16,577 bases of DNA from WHSV01 sp050694055 (GCA_050694055.1 JBOGWX010000125.1:1-16577); one strand, 5' to 3'; counted from the stretch's first letter, positions 1 through 7,010 are shown. Numbers and translations: made by a program. The notes: generated from the sequence alone by a model not told the origin.

Positions 1-84
1 TCGCTGCAGTGGCGTAGCGCGCCCATGTAAGCCGGTAGGCACAGAGCGCGTCCTGCCCCGGCGGATCGTGCTCAAGCTATCGCA

Positions 85-111
85 GGCGGGACAACGAACC
101 CGCCGTTTTTT
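85..111 (+). terminator. Intrinsic terminator of a transcript entering from the left
   Basis: GGCGGG (85-90) pairs with CCCGCC (99-104) across an 8-nt loop and is followed by G and six T (106-111), the textbook Rho-independent layout. No gene in the window lies upstream on this strand, so it must end a transcript from outside. Positions 31-62 can also fold (GCCGG/CCGGC outer arms, GGCA/TGCC inner arms), so the left edge could be the tail of a structured RNA. I could not match it to tRNA, tmRNA, 5S rRNA or RNase P RNA 3' ends. Confidence 0.75.
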
Positions 112-126
112 CCATCCTCAGACCCC

Positions 127-150
127 CTTATCCGTTGTTTATCGGATAAG
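127..150. repeat. Perfect 8-bp inverted repeat with 8-nt spacer
   Basis: CTTATCCG (127-134) and CGGATAAG (143-150) are perfect inverted arms around TTGTTTAT. The right half contains GTTTATCGGA (137-146), which recurs at 220-229. Eight-bp arms around an 8-bp centre resemble a tyrosine-recombinase crossover site or a transposon-end motif, but no recombinase is in view, so the function is inference. Confidence 0.6.
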
Positions 151-655
151 TACTACGGAAAGGGCCCTTGACCAGGGATTTCAGCCTTCCCCCACGCGCG
201 CTGAATTTGACGCTGTCCCGTTTATCGGACGTGTGGCAGAGGTCGGCGAGCGTGCGCGGGACAGACGTACACGGTATTGGTCCGACGAGTGCCACATCTG
301 CGGGGAGCAGTCGGCATCGGCGAACCCGGATACCGGGACGGGGGTGGAGCGCGTGATCCGAGGTGACGTGGACCTTCTCCGAGCGCCGGGGTAGCAACTC
401 GTGCAGGAACGCTGCGGTGACATCCGATGCGACGGTGATTGGTCCACCCCAGAGGGTCACCGCCATGGGTCTTTGCTCCCAGCACTGGGGCACCGACGCC
501 ACCCTGTAGACCGTGGGGAGAACGCGTATAAGGCTCCCTCTACGGCAGGCGCCCTTGATGCGAGCTCGGGTCAGGCCCAACCCGAGCAATTCCGCGAGAG
601 ACAAGATCCCGTAGGCGCGACGGCTGCGGCGAGCGAGCTCCCGGTCCGGACTCAT
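128..655 (-). CDS. AbiEi/DUF559-like protein, C-terminally truncated (likely a broken gene)
   Basis: A 175-codon frame from ATG at 655. Residues 1-143 look like the N-terminal part of the actinobacterial AbiEi-antitoxin/DUF559 family: a winged-helix-like start (ILSLAELLGLGLTRARI), GSLIRVLPTVYRV, then WGG, VHVT, RVRRCRLLPADV and IPCTSVPRTLADLC. Full-length relatives run to roughly 280-330 residues and end in a Vsr/DUF559 nuclease-like domain, which is absent here. Similarity stops at about residue 143, where a repeated 10-mer begins (220-229), and the last 32 residues look like random read-through. The frame is open further upstream to 823, but that extension has no family character. No AbiEii-type toxin partner is visible. 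The family call is fairly good; whether a stable product is made is doubtful. Confidence 0.6.
   Translation of the reverse strand: MSPDRELARRSRRAYGILSLAELLGLGLTRARIKGACRRGSLIRVLPTVYRVASVPQCWEQRPMAVTLWGGPITVASDVTAAFLHELLPRRSEKVHVTSDHALHPRPGIRVRRCRLLPADVALVGPIPCTSVPRTLADLCHTSDKRDSVKFSARGGRLKSLVKGPFRSTYPINNG
214..230. repeat. Second copy of the GTTTATCGGA repeat, at the gene break
   Basis: GTTTATCGGA (220-229) repeats 137-146 exactly, 83 bp away. It sits in TGTCCCGTTTATCGGAC, whose outer GTCC/GGAC are also inverted. The copy begins at the codon where the AbiEi-like protein stops resembling its family, so it probably marks a junction. Short terminal repeats of this kind occur at some insertion-sequence ends (inference). 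Confidence 0.5.
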
Positions 656-669
656 GGGAACAGGTTCCC
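656..669. promoter_or_regulatory. 6-2-6 palindrome abutting the AbiEi-like start codon
   Basis: GGGAAC-AG-GTTCCC is a perfect inverted repeat lying directly against the ATG at 655, where the ribosome binding site should be. A protein bound here could block the gene. AbiEi antitoxins are known to bind inverted repeats upstream of their own genes, so an autoregulatory site is plausible but unproven. Confidence 0.4.
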
Positions 670-688
670 AGTCTCTCGTCCCAGCGAC

Positions 689-704
689 TGTGACGCACGT
701 CACC
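689..704. promoter_or_regulatory. CRP-type site, TGTGA-N6-TCACC
   Basis: TGTGA (689-693), six bases, then TCACC (700-704) matches nine of ten positions of the TGTGA-N6-TCACA consensus of CRP-family regulators. The core GTGACG-CA-CGTCAC (690-703) is a perfect palindrome. It lies 34 bp upstream of the AbiEi-like start. The match is visible; binding is inference. Confidence 0.4.
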
Positions 705-983
705 ATCAGGCCTTTCTCCGCACTCAGGGTCCCTGGAGAGCCCTGGGTGCAGAAAAACCCGGAACGTTCCGGCCGCCGGCCGATGCCGGGGGATGTATCC
801 CGGGCACAACCGGGTGTCGGCAATGCCCACTACCATGATAGTGCGCTTGTGCATCAGAGCACACGCGATGTACGCTCAGATATCCGGGCCGGCAGGCGTG
901 ATGCGGGCCCCCGCAGCACCAAGCTGAAAGCTGTAGCTCGCATACCGCCCGAATACGACATCAAGTGCCAACGAGGAGTACGT

Positions 984-1313
984 CTGACTACTGCCGGTCG
1001 ACCCACCTACACCGAACCGCAACAGGAGAAACTGCGGCAGATCCACGCCCGACTGATCGAGGCGCGGCGAGAACTCGATGCTCTGATCGGAGACGCGTAC
1101 CTCAGACCTCGGGCGAACATCGTGCCGGTGCACTTTCTCGACCTGGCATCCGCCACCGAGAAGCTGCGATGGGCGGAGAAGGAATGGCGTGAGCTCGAGC
1201 GGGAACTCGGTGAGCGGGAGGGCTCAGAGGATGTCGTAGTAGATCATCCACAAGATGAGCTCGGGCGAGAAGCGTTGGTCGAAGCGGTCCACGCGGAGGG
1301 TTCTCGCCGCTGA
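984..1313 (+). CDS. Small charged helical protein, unknown function, apparent CTG start
   Basis: A 109-residue protein not recognised as a named family. From about residue 10 it is predicted to be largely helical: an EKLRQIHARLIEARRELDALIG helix, a short apolar link (NIVPVHFLDL), a second charged helix (ATEKLRWAEKEWRELERELGER), then an acidic tail. The pattern suggests a coiled-coil or adaptor-like protein. No ATG, GTG or TTG lies near the start of the coding-like region. CTG at 984 is chosen because GAGGAG (973-978) sits 5 nt upstream. Alternatives are GTG at 849 or ATG at 654, both without a good ribosome binding site. It converges on the sensor gene with 15 bp between stops. That this is a gene is likely; the start is uncertain. 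Confidence 0.5.
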   Translation: MTTAGRPTYTEPQQEKLRQIHARLIEARRELDALIGDAYLRPRANIVPVHFLDLASATEKLRWAEKEWRELERELGEREGSEDVVVDHPQDELGREALVEAVHAEGSRR

Positions 1314-1328
1314 TCTAGAGCCGCCCCC

Positions 1329-3689
1329 CTAGCGGACGGGATGGGCTCCGTGCTCAGGGTGGTCGCGGTGCAGACGCTCGAGCTCGGAGTCGGCGGAGCG
1401 CTCCCAGAAAACCACGACGGCCCCCGTGATGTCGTCGCCCTCGGTGATCGGGGTGACCAGGTACTCGACCTCGAGAGGGCTTCCGTCGCTCCTCCAAAAC
1501 ACCTCGTCACGAACGCGCGCCACACTTCCGCTCCTGATGGCTCCGAGAATCGGACATTCCGCAGCGGGATAGGGAGTACCGTCCGGGCGGGAGTGATGAA
1601 TCGTCTGATGCTGAGGGCGCCCAATGAGCTCGTTGGTCTCATAGCCCAACAACGACGCCGCAACCGGATTCACGAACTGCGTGATGCCGTTCGCGCCGAG
1701 ACCGTAGATGCCCTCTCCGGCTGAGTTCAGAATCAGTTCCTGCTGCCTGCTGATGCTCCTCAGTTTGTCCTCGGCGTCCCTACGATCGGATACATCGCGC
1801 AGGATGCCGGTGAAGAAACGCTGCTCGTCGACCGTCCAGGTGGACAGGGACAACTCGAGCGGAAACTCGCTCCCGTCCTTGCGGAGTCCCTCGACCTCGA
1901 TCGTGGTTCCGATGATGCGGCTCTCACCGATCGAGAGATAGCGAGCGAACCCTCGCTGATGGTCTCCTCGATACCGTTCGGGCATCAACATCTGAACCGG
2001 CTGGCCCGTGACCTCCTCGACCCAGTAACCGAAGACCTTCTGCGCCCCTCGGTTCCAGAAGACTATGTGGCCGCTCTCGTCGATGGACACGATGCCCTCA
2101 TTGGAGCTTTCGGCGAGGCTCCGGAAACGCGATTCGGACGCGCGCAACGCGGCCTCCGCGTGCTTTCGCCGGGTGATATCTTGCGACGTACCGATGACGC
2201 GCACCGCGCGGCCCCCGATATCTCGCATCACCTTGCCGCGCGCATGCATGATGCGGACCTTCCCGTCCGGTCGAAGGACTCGGTGATCGACGGAGAAGCT
2301 GTCTTCGGACTCGTACAGCCTCTCGACCATCGTCCTCATGGCCTCTCTGTCGTCCGGATGGACGATCTCCATGAAGCCCTCGAGGCTGGCGCTGAAGCTG
2401 GTGGGATCGACGCCAAAAATCTGGTACATCTGGTCCGACCAGTGGATTCTGTCCTTCTCGACATCCCAGCGCCAGCTTCCGAGCATGGTTAGCTCCTGCG
2501 CCTCGGCAAGCTGCATCTGGCTCTCGATCAGGTCCTCCTCGGTCCTGCGTCTCTCGGCGACCTCCTGCTCGAGCTCGGCAGTGGCCGACTCGAGCTCCCT
2601 GTTAGCCGTCTCGAGCGATCGCCGAGCCCTGCGTTCCCTCTGAAACAGTTCCGTGCGCTCGAGAGCGAGGCCCGTGAGTGCGGCGAGGCTCTGCAGAAAC
2701 CCGATCTCGTCTTGTCCGAACACCGGGGTGGCCGGGCTTCCCCACACCACCAGCTTGCCGAAGGGGATCTCCAGGACGATGACGTCCTGGGCGAAGGCGC
2801 TCTTACTGCCGTCGGCCTCGATCAGCGCAGGAATCGATCGCTTCATATCCTCGGACACGTGATGGGAGTCCAAGAGGTTGTTCTCGCGATCCAGCAGAGC
2901 CGCGGCCCGGCCCCCGACCATGGCGCTGGTATGGGGCAGGATGCTCGAGGTCACCTCGGCGGAAGAGGTCGCCACTATGAGCTTTACGGTGGCCCTGCGC
3001 AGCTCCTCCTCTTCCTCACGTCGCCACAAGACGCGGAGGAACGAGGGCGGAGCGAATCCGGCGAAGAACAACAGCGCGCTGGCGACCGCTAGTAGCTGCA
3101 CCACCAGCGAGATTCCGATGGACTCGATCCCCGAGGTCACCCCGGCGAGGATGAGTGCCAGGTTTAGGGCGGCCGAACCGAGGGCGAGCAGGCGCATCCG
3201 GCGCCGGGCGATCGCGGGTTGTCCGCTGCCCGTCCTCCACAGGCCGATTGCCACCACCCAAGTCAAGACCGTCCACTGGATCAGAACGAGCGCTACGTAG
3301 AGCGCGTAGACCACGGGACGGGAGTCGAGCTCGTCGGCGCCCATGGGGAGCGCAAGCGTCCCGACGATGGACGCCGCCGTAAGCCCGCCGGCCAGGAGCT
3401 CGAGCTTGCGCCCCGCCGGCTTCAACGACGACATGAATCGGAAGAGGAAGTAGGGGAAGAGCACGAGGATCGCGACCAGCAGCTTGCCCAGCAGTTCGAT
3501 GGCGAGTCCCTCTGACTCCTCCGGCGTGAAGACGCCCGCGATTACCACCGTCGCCAGCGCGCCGAAGGTCGCGGTCAGCCAGCCGACCGAGGAACCTCCG
3601 TCACGACGCCATTGCCTGAAGGCCAGGACCGTGAGCGCGCCGAACACGACTGCATCGACCCAGCCGATGAACTCGATCAGGGTCCCCAA
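1329..3689 (-). CDS. 7-TM membrane sensor with GAF-like and three PAS domains, no output domain
   Basis: A 786-residue signal receptor. About seven hydrophobic helices span residues 3-215 (roughly 3-24, 34-54, 63-86, 96-116, 126-151, 165-186, 191-213). A GAF-like domain follows (about 235-346), then a coiled coil (346-400), then three PAS/PAC modules: 402-508 (PAS_3 type, with GSWRWDV, WSDQMYQIFG and VHPDD), 519-637 (FRSLAESSNEGIVSIDESG) and 648-766 (ILNSAGEGIYGLGANG). Proteins of this build normally continue into a histidine kinase, GGDEF/EAL, PP2C or HTH domain. Here the protein ends 20 residues after the last PAS in a His-rich tail, and no such domain appears in any frame downstream. It may act through a partner protein or be truncated. 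TTG at 3689 is chosen for its ribosome binding site and because the first TM helix starts there. Confidence 0.85.
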   Translation of the reverse strand: MGTLIEFIGWVDAVVFGALTVLAFRQWRRDGGSSVGWLTATFGALATVVIAGVFTPEESEGLAIELLGKLLVAILVLFPYFLFRFMSSLKPAGRKLELLAGGLTAASIVGTLALPMGADELDSRPVVYALYVALVLIQWTVLTWVVAIGLWRTGSGQPAIARRRMRLLALGSAALNLALILAGVTSGIESIGISLVVQLLAVASALLFFAGFAPPSFLRVLWRREEEEELRRATVKLIVATSSAEVTSSILPHTSAMVGGRAAALLDRENNLLDSHHVSEDMKRSIPALIEADGSKSAFAQDVIVLEIPFGKLVVWGSPATPVFGQDEIGFLQSLAALTGLALERTELFQRERRARRSLETANRELESATAELEQEVAERRRTEEDLIESQMQLAEAQELTMLGSWRWDVEKDRIHWSDQMYQIFGVDPTSFSASLEGFMEIVHPDDREAMRTMVERLYESEDSFSVDHRVLRPDGKVRIMHARGKVMRDIGGRAVRVIGTSQDITRRKHAEAALRASESRFRSLAESSNEGIVSIDESGHIVFWNRGAQKVFGYWVEEVTGQPVQMLMPERYRGDHQRGFARYLSIGESRIIGTTIEVEGLRKDGSEFPLELSLSTWTVDEQRFFTGILRDVSDRRDAEDKLRSISRQQELILNSAGEGIYGLGANGITQFVNPVAASLLGYETNELIGRPQHQTIHHSRPDGTPYPAAECPILGAIRSGSVARVRDEVFWRSDGSPLEVEYLVTPITEGDDITGAVVVFWERSADSELERLHRDHPEHGAHPVR

Positions 3690-3696
3690 GCTGGTG

Positions 3697-3704
3697 CCCC
3701 CTTC
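3697..3704 (-). promoter_or_regulatory. Ribosome binding site fixing the TTG start of the sensor gene
   Basis: Read on the minus strand, GAAGGGGG lies 7 nt before TTG at 3689. No ATG or GTG is better placed ahead of the first TM helix. The 107-bp gap to the SDR gene shows no clear terminator, so read-through from the SDR gene is possible. Confidence 0.55.
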
Positions 3705-3796
3705 AGCCGTCCGCCCAACGGTCCTGCTCCCCCTTGGCCTTTCCGCTCAATCTCCTGAAGTTACGACGTCGCGCGCTCGCGTGCACGACCGAGCCG

Positions 3797-4564
3797 TCAG
3801 CGGGGGGGCATCCTCAGCGCCCCATCAAGCCTGATCGTGTCACCGTTGAGCATGGGATTGGACACGATGTGCAGCGCGAGGGCCGCGTACTCCTCCGGCC
3901 GGCCGAGCCGGCGAGGATGGGGAACACCCTCGGCCAGCTTTTGTCGTGCTTCCTCCGGCAGACCGGCGAGCATCGGTGTGTCGAAGGTTCCGGGCGCAAT
4001 GGCGACGCAGCGAATCAGCTTCGTCGACAGGTCGCGCGCCACCGGAAGAGTCATCCCGACGATCCCTCCCTTGGAAGAGGCATAGGCAGCTTGCCCGATC
4101 TGGCCGTCGAAGGCCGCTATGGAGGCCGTGTTGATGATGACCCCCCGCTCTCCTTCCTCGGCCTCTTGTCGCGCCATCTGTTCGACCGCGAGCCTGAGCA
4201 CGTTGAAGGTCCCGATCAGGTTCACCCGCACCACGAACTCGTACCGTTCGAGATCGTTGGCCACACCCTCGCGCGTCAGAACGCGCCCAGGGAATCCGAC
4301 TCCCGCGCAGTTGACGTTGACGTGGATCTCTCCGAAAGAGTCGACGGCCGCGGCTACGGCCGCCCGTACTTGGTCTTCGGAGGTGACGTCTGCAGGCACG
4401 AAGCGAGTTCGCTCGCCGAGCTCGGTGGCGGCGGTCTCGCCGTTGGATGATTCGAGGTCGACGAGCACCACCGAGGCACCGGCGGCGATGAACGCCTTGC
4501 CGGTGGCGAGACCGAGTCCCGACGCCCCACCCGAGATGAGCGCAACCTTGCCCGCGATGTTCAA
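3797..4564 (-). CDS. SDR oxidoreductase, 3-hydroxyacyl-CoA dehydrogenase type II-like
   Basis: A 255-residue classical short-chain dehydrogenase, predicted to be soluble and NAD(H)-dependent. It shows the cofactor loop GGASGLG (12-18), Asp36 at the end of the second strand (favouring NAD over NADP), ADV (58-60), NCAG (85-88), Asn115, catalytic Ser148, Tyr161 and Lys165 (YASSK), and PGTFDTPM (191-198). The opening MNIAGKVALISGGASGLG and the PGTFDTPML segment resemble the HSD17B10/HADH2 group, which oxidises 3-hydroxyacyl-CoA in fatty-acid or branched-chain breakdown; the substrate here is inferred. The start is TTG at 4564 behind a consensus ribosome binding site. It lies 50 bp after the ABC transporter gene on the same strand and may share its transcript. 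Confidence 0.88.
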   Translation of the reverse strand: MNIAGKVALISGGASGLGLATGKAFIAAGASVVLVDLESSNGETAATELGERTRFVPADVTSEDQVRAAVAAAVDSFGEIHVNVNCAGVGFPGRVLTREGVANDLERYEFVVRVNLIGTFNVLRLAVEQMARQEAEEGERGVIINTASIAAFDGQIGQAAYASSKGGIVGMTLPVARDLSTKLIRCVAIAPGTFDTPMLAGLPEEARQKLAEGVPHPRRLGRPEEYAALALHIVSNPMLNGDTIRLDGALRMPPR

Positions 4565-4567
4565 GGG

Positions 4568-4575
4568 TCCTCCTT
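4568..4575 (-). promoter_or_regulatory. Consensus ribosome binding site for the SDR TTG start
   Basis: AAGGAGGA on the minus strand lies only 3 nt before TTG at 4564. The spacing is short, but the start matches the conserved N-terminus of the family. The ABC transporter gene has the same layout (a GGAG-type site, then CCC, then TTG). Confidence 0.6.
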
Positions 4576-4614
4576 AGCATTCGAGTCGGTCGACGACCTA
4601 GCCGGTCGAGTTGT

Positions 4615-6558
4615 TCAGTCGGGGACGCGCTCGGAGACAACCTCTCCGCTCGCGAGGACGAAGCCATCTTCGCATCTGGTCTCGACCGCTCCGTCCGAGA
4701 ACTGCTCGTGATAGAGCGCAGCGTACGCGCCGTCCTTTCCGAGCAACTCGGAATGGGTGCCGCGCTCGATGATCCGTCCACGGTCGACGTAGAGGATCTG
4801 GTCTGCAGCGAGGATGGTCGACAGCCGGTGAGCGATCGCGATGGTCGTGCGCCCCCGGATGACCTGACCGAGAGCGCTCTGAACCAGACGTTCCGAGTGG
4901 GTGTCGAGCGCGCTCGTCGCCTCGTCGAGAATGAGGATGCTCGGGTTCTTGAGAATCACCCGGGCAATGGCGAGGCGCTGCTTCTCGCCGCCGGACATCT
5001 TGTAGCCGCGTTCGCCGACGATCGTGTCGAATCCATCGGACAGCTCTTCCACGCGCGCCCAGATATTCGCCGCGCGCGCCGCCCTCTCGAGGTCCTCGTC
5101 GGTTGCGTCGGGATTTCCGTAGCTGAGGTTCTCGCGCACGCTTGCGTTGAACAGATAGGTCTCCTGAGTGACCATGCCGACGATGTCTCCGAGCGATTCC
5201 AGCCGGATGTCGCGCACGTCGATGCCGTCGATCTTTACGGCACCGCGGTTCACGTCGTAGAGACGGGGCAGCAAATAGGTAAGAGTCGTCTTCCCGGCCC
5301 CCGATGGACCAACGAGCGCAATCAGTTGGCCGGGTTGAGCCTCGAGCTCGACGCCTCCGATAGTCCAGAGGCGGCCCTCCTCGGACTCCGGCTGAAGACT
5401 CGGAGAAGGGGCGCTGTGGGAACCGTACTTGAACCAGACGTCGTCGAAGACGACGCGTCCCGAGACCTCGTCCTGCGACAGCTCGATGGCACCGTCGTGA
5501 TCGATGATGTCCCGTTCCAGATCGAGGTATTCGTAGATGCGATCGAACAGAGCGAGGCTCGACTGGATTTCGACGTTCACGTTCAGCAATTGACCCAGGG
5601 GGAAGAACAACCTGCTCTGCAGGGTCGTGAAGGCCACGATGGTCCCGACGACGTTGCGGGGATCCCCGGCAAGTGAGCCATTGAGGAACAGCAATCCGGC
5701 GAGCAGATAGACAAACGCAGGCATGACCGAGAAGAACACCTGGATCAGAGCGAAGAAGCCGCGGCCCACCATCGTGCGCCTGATCTCGAGACCGAAGAGC
5801 TTGTCGTTCTTCCCGCGAAAGCGGCCGATCTCGTAGTTCTGACGACCGAAGGACTTCGACAGCAGGATGCCCGACACGGACAGGGTCTCCTGCATGTGAG
5901 CCGTCAAATCGGCCAGCGACTCCTGCGTCTGTCCCGAGATCTCACGGCGCACCCGTCCAACCTTCCGGCTCAACCACAGGAAGAACGGCAGAATGCCGAG
6001 CGACAACAGGGTCAGCTCCCACGACAGGATCGCCATGGTCACCACCGTCGAGATGACGATCGTGACGTTGGACAGGGTGCTCGATGCCGTGTCGGTCAGG
6101 ACCCCCTGAACGCCGCCCACGTCGTTCGACAGGCGCGACTGAATCTCGCCGGTGCGGGTCGAGGTGAAGAACTTCAGGGACATGTTCTGAAGGTGGGCGT
6201 AGAGGCTGTTCCGCAGATCTCTCATGACGCTTTGACCCACGATGTTGTTGAGATAGGTCTGCCACAGACCGAGCGCACCGTTCACGACGGGGGCCGCGAT
6301 CATCGCGCCCACGACGAGCCACAAGAGCTGCAGGCGCTCGTCCGTCGGCTTGTCCACCGCCAGGATCACGTCGTCGAACACGACTTTGATGAGCAGCGGG
6401 TTGATGAGCCCGATCGCGGAGATGACCAGGATCAGCAGGCCGACGACGCCGACCCTGCCGCGGTAGGGCCTGAAGGTCGCCGCGATCCGGCGGAAGGTGC
6501 CGGGCTTGGCCCTGCGCTCGGGCGCTTCGGGTGGTGCCAGTCGATGCGGTCGGGGCAA
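4615..6558 (-). CDS. ABC exporter half-transporter (fused TM and ATPase domains)
   Basis: A 647-residue type I (ABCB/MsbA-like) exporter subunit that should dimerise in the cytoplasmic membrane; the substrate cannot be read from sequence. The TM domain covers residues 25-345 with about six helices (for example VGVVGLLILVISAIGLI at 44-60). The ATPase domain has Walker A GPSGAGKT (417-424), the Q-loop Gln465 (TQETYLF), signature MSGGEKQR (521-528; Met replaces the usual Leu), Walker B ILILDEA (541-547) and the switch His577 (AHRLS). A 15-20 residue insertion (SHSAPSPSLQPESEEGR) sits between the first ATPase strand and Walker A. TTG at 6558 is chosen because AGAGGAGA lies just upstream; an in-frame TTG at 6582 has no ribosome binding site and falls in a tandem repeat. 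No second half-transporter is adjacent, so a homodimer is likely. Confidence 0.92.
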   Translation of the reverse strand: MPRPHRLAPPEAPERRAKPGTFRRIAATFRPYRGRVGVVGLLILVISAIGLINPLLIKVVFDDVILAVDKPTDERLQLLWLVVGAMIAAPVVNGALGLWQTYLNNIVGQSVMRDLRNSLYAHLQNMSLKFFTSTRTGEIQSRLSNDVGGVQGVLTDTASSTLSNVTIVISTVVTMAILSWELTLLSLGILPFFLWLSRKVGRVRREISGQTQESLADLTAHMQETLSVSGILLSKSFGRQNYEIGRFRGKNDKLFGLEIRRTMVGRGFFALIQVFFSVMPAFVYLLAGLLFLNGSLAGDPRNVVGTIVAFTTLQSRLFFPLGQLLNVNVEIQSSLALFDRIYEYLDLERDIIDHDGAIELSQDEVSGRVVFDDVWFKYGSHSAPSPSLQPESEEGRLWTIGGVELEAQPGQLIALVGPSGAGKTTLTYLLPRLYDVNRGAVKIDGIDVRDIRLESLGDIVGMVTQETYLFNASVRENLSYGNPDATDEDLERAARAANIWARVEELSDGFDTIVGERGYKMSGGEKQRLAIARVILKNPSILILDEATSALDTHSERLVQSALGQVIRGRTTIAIAHRLSTILAADQILYVDRGRIIERGTHSELLGKDGAYAALYHEQFSDGAVETRCEDGFVLASGEVVSERVPD

Positions 6559-6561
6559 GGG

Positions 6562-6569
6562 TCTCCTCT
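6562..6569 (-). promoter_or_regulatory. Ribosome binding site selecting TTG 6558 for the ABC transporter
   Basis: AGAGGAGA on the minus strand is followed by CCC and then TTG. This favours 6558 over the TTG at 6582 that opens the frame. Confidence 0.55.
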
Positions 6570-6579
6570 GGGATGGGGT

Positions 6580-6595
6580 CAATTACAGAATTACA
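6580..6595 (-). repeat. AT-rich 8-bp tandem repeat upstream of the ABC transporter gene
   Basis: On the minus strand TGTAATTC is followed at once by TGTAATTG, two nearly identical 8-mers. In GC-rich surroundings this AT-rich block is a good candidate for a -10 element (TGTAAT) or an operator controlling the ABC transporter gene 22 bp downstream. No matching -35 box is obvious. Confidence 0.4.
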
Positions 6596-6598
6596 AAC

Positions 6599-6616
6599 AC
6601 GCCCCTCCGAGGGCGT
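6599..6616 (-). terminator. Terminator-like hairpin after the rhodanese gene
   Basis: On the minus strand ACGCCC and GGGCGT form a perfect 6-bp stem around TCGGAG, followed by GTTTGTAATT, a weak T-rich tail. It starts about 43 nt beyond the rhodanese stop and separates the four-gene operon from the ABC transporter gene. The short tail makes termination efficiency uncertain. Confidence 0.5.
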
Positions 6617-6659
6617 ATTCCGGTGCCCATGGTCGCAGAGACGGGCCGTCGAGGTCGAG

Positions 6660-7010
6660 TCAGTGCGGGGCGACGGTGGCACCGTCGGGTTCCGTCGGCA
6701 GGCCGGCCTCGAACCACGCTCGAAAGCCGCCCTCCACGTTGTAGGCGTCGTGGCCGCGCGCTCTGAGGGCGCCTGCAACCACGCCGCTGCGCCCTCCCCC
6801 GAGACACAAGAAGGCAACCGGCCGGTCGCTGGGGATTTCGTCGAGTCGCCCGCCGATGGTCTCCATCTCCAGATGGGTGGAACCGGGAACGTGTCCGGCC
6901 TCCCACTCGTAGGGCTCGCGCACGTCGATCAACACGAGGTCGCCGTCCTCCATGCGGCGGGCGGCCTCCGTCGGCGTGATGTCCATCCGTGCGTTCCCGG
7001 CTTGGTCCAT
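6660..7010 (-). CDS. Single-domain rhodanese (sulfurtransferase)
   Basis: A 116-residue rhodanese-homology protein, predicted to be cytoplasmic, expected to carry sulfane sulfur as a cysteine persulfide. Visible features are LIDVREPYEWEAGHVPGS (27-44), with the family's D-V-R and GH-(I/V)-PG motifs, and the active loop CLGGGRS (69-75), with catalytic Cys69 and the loop Arg74 both present. VEGGFRAW (92-99) is the usual C-terminal motif. ATG at 7010 overlaps the methyltransferase stop as TGATG; a GTG one codon earlier is the alternative. It is the last gene of a four-gene operon headed by a CoA-disulfide-reductase-like flavoprotein, a family often fused to a rhodanese domain, so it probably supplies or receives persulfide from that enzyme (inference). 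Confidence 0.9.
   Translation of the reverse strand: MDQAGNARMDITPTEAARRMEDGDLVLIDVREPYEWEAGHVPGSTHLEMETIGGRLDEIPSDRPVAFLCLGGGRSGVVAGALRARGHDAYNVEGGFRAWFEAGLPTEPDGATVAPH

Larger units (their letters stand above)
656..983. other. 328-bp stretch without a convincing gene, rich in dyads
   Basis: Apart from the two sites above it holds GGGAT-GT-ATCCC (790-801), CACTA-N6-TAGTG (828-843) and TGTGC-N6-GCACA (848-863). The plus-strand frame of the next gene stays open across the whole stretch (from an ATG at 654), but the residues encoded before about 984 look compositionally random and no start in it has a good ribosome binding site. I therefore treat it as control region for the flanking genes. 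Confidence 0.5.

Noticed and set aside
1..84. Possible 3' part of a tRNA or other known structured RNA
   Set aside because: A stem at 31-62 and the terminator are visible, but no T-loop motif, CCA-end context or signature of tmRNA, 5S or RNase P RNA could be matched.
98..127. Minus-strand GGGGTCTGAGG resembling the outer end of Tn3-family inverted repeats
   Set aside because: Only about the first 11 bases match; the inner conserved TAAG end is missing, no target duplication is seen and the stretch overlaps the terminator.
848..876. TTGTGC-N17-TACGCT as a promoter for the small gene at 984
   Set aside because: Each box matches consensus at only three of six positions, no better than chance here.
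4708..5676. Plus-strand open frame opposite the ABC transporter ATPase domain
   Set aside because: Shadow of a gene with complete ABC motifs; its composition mirrors that gene and it has no motif of its own.
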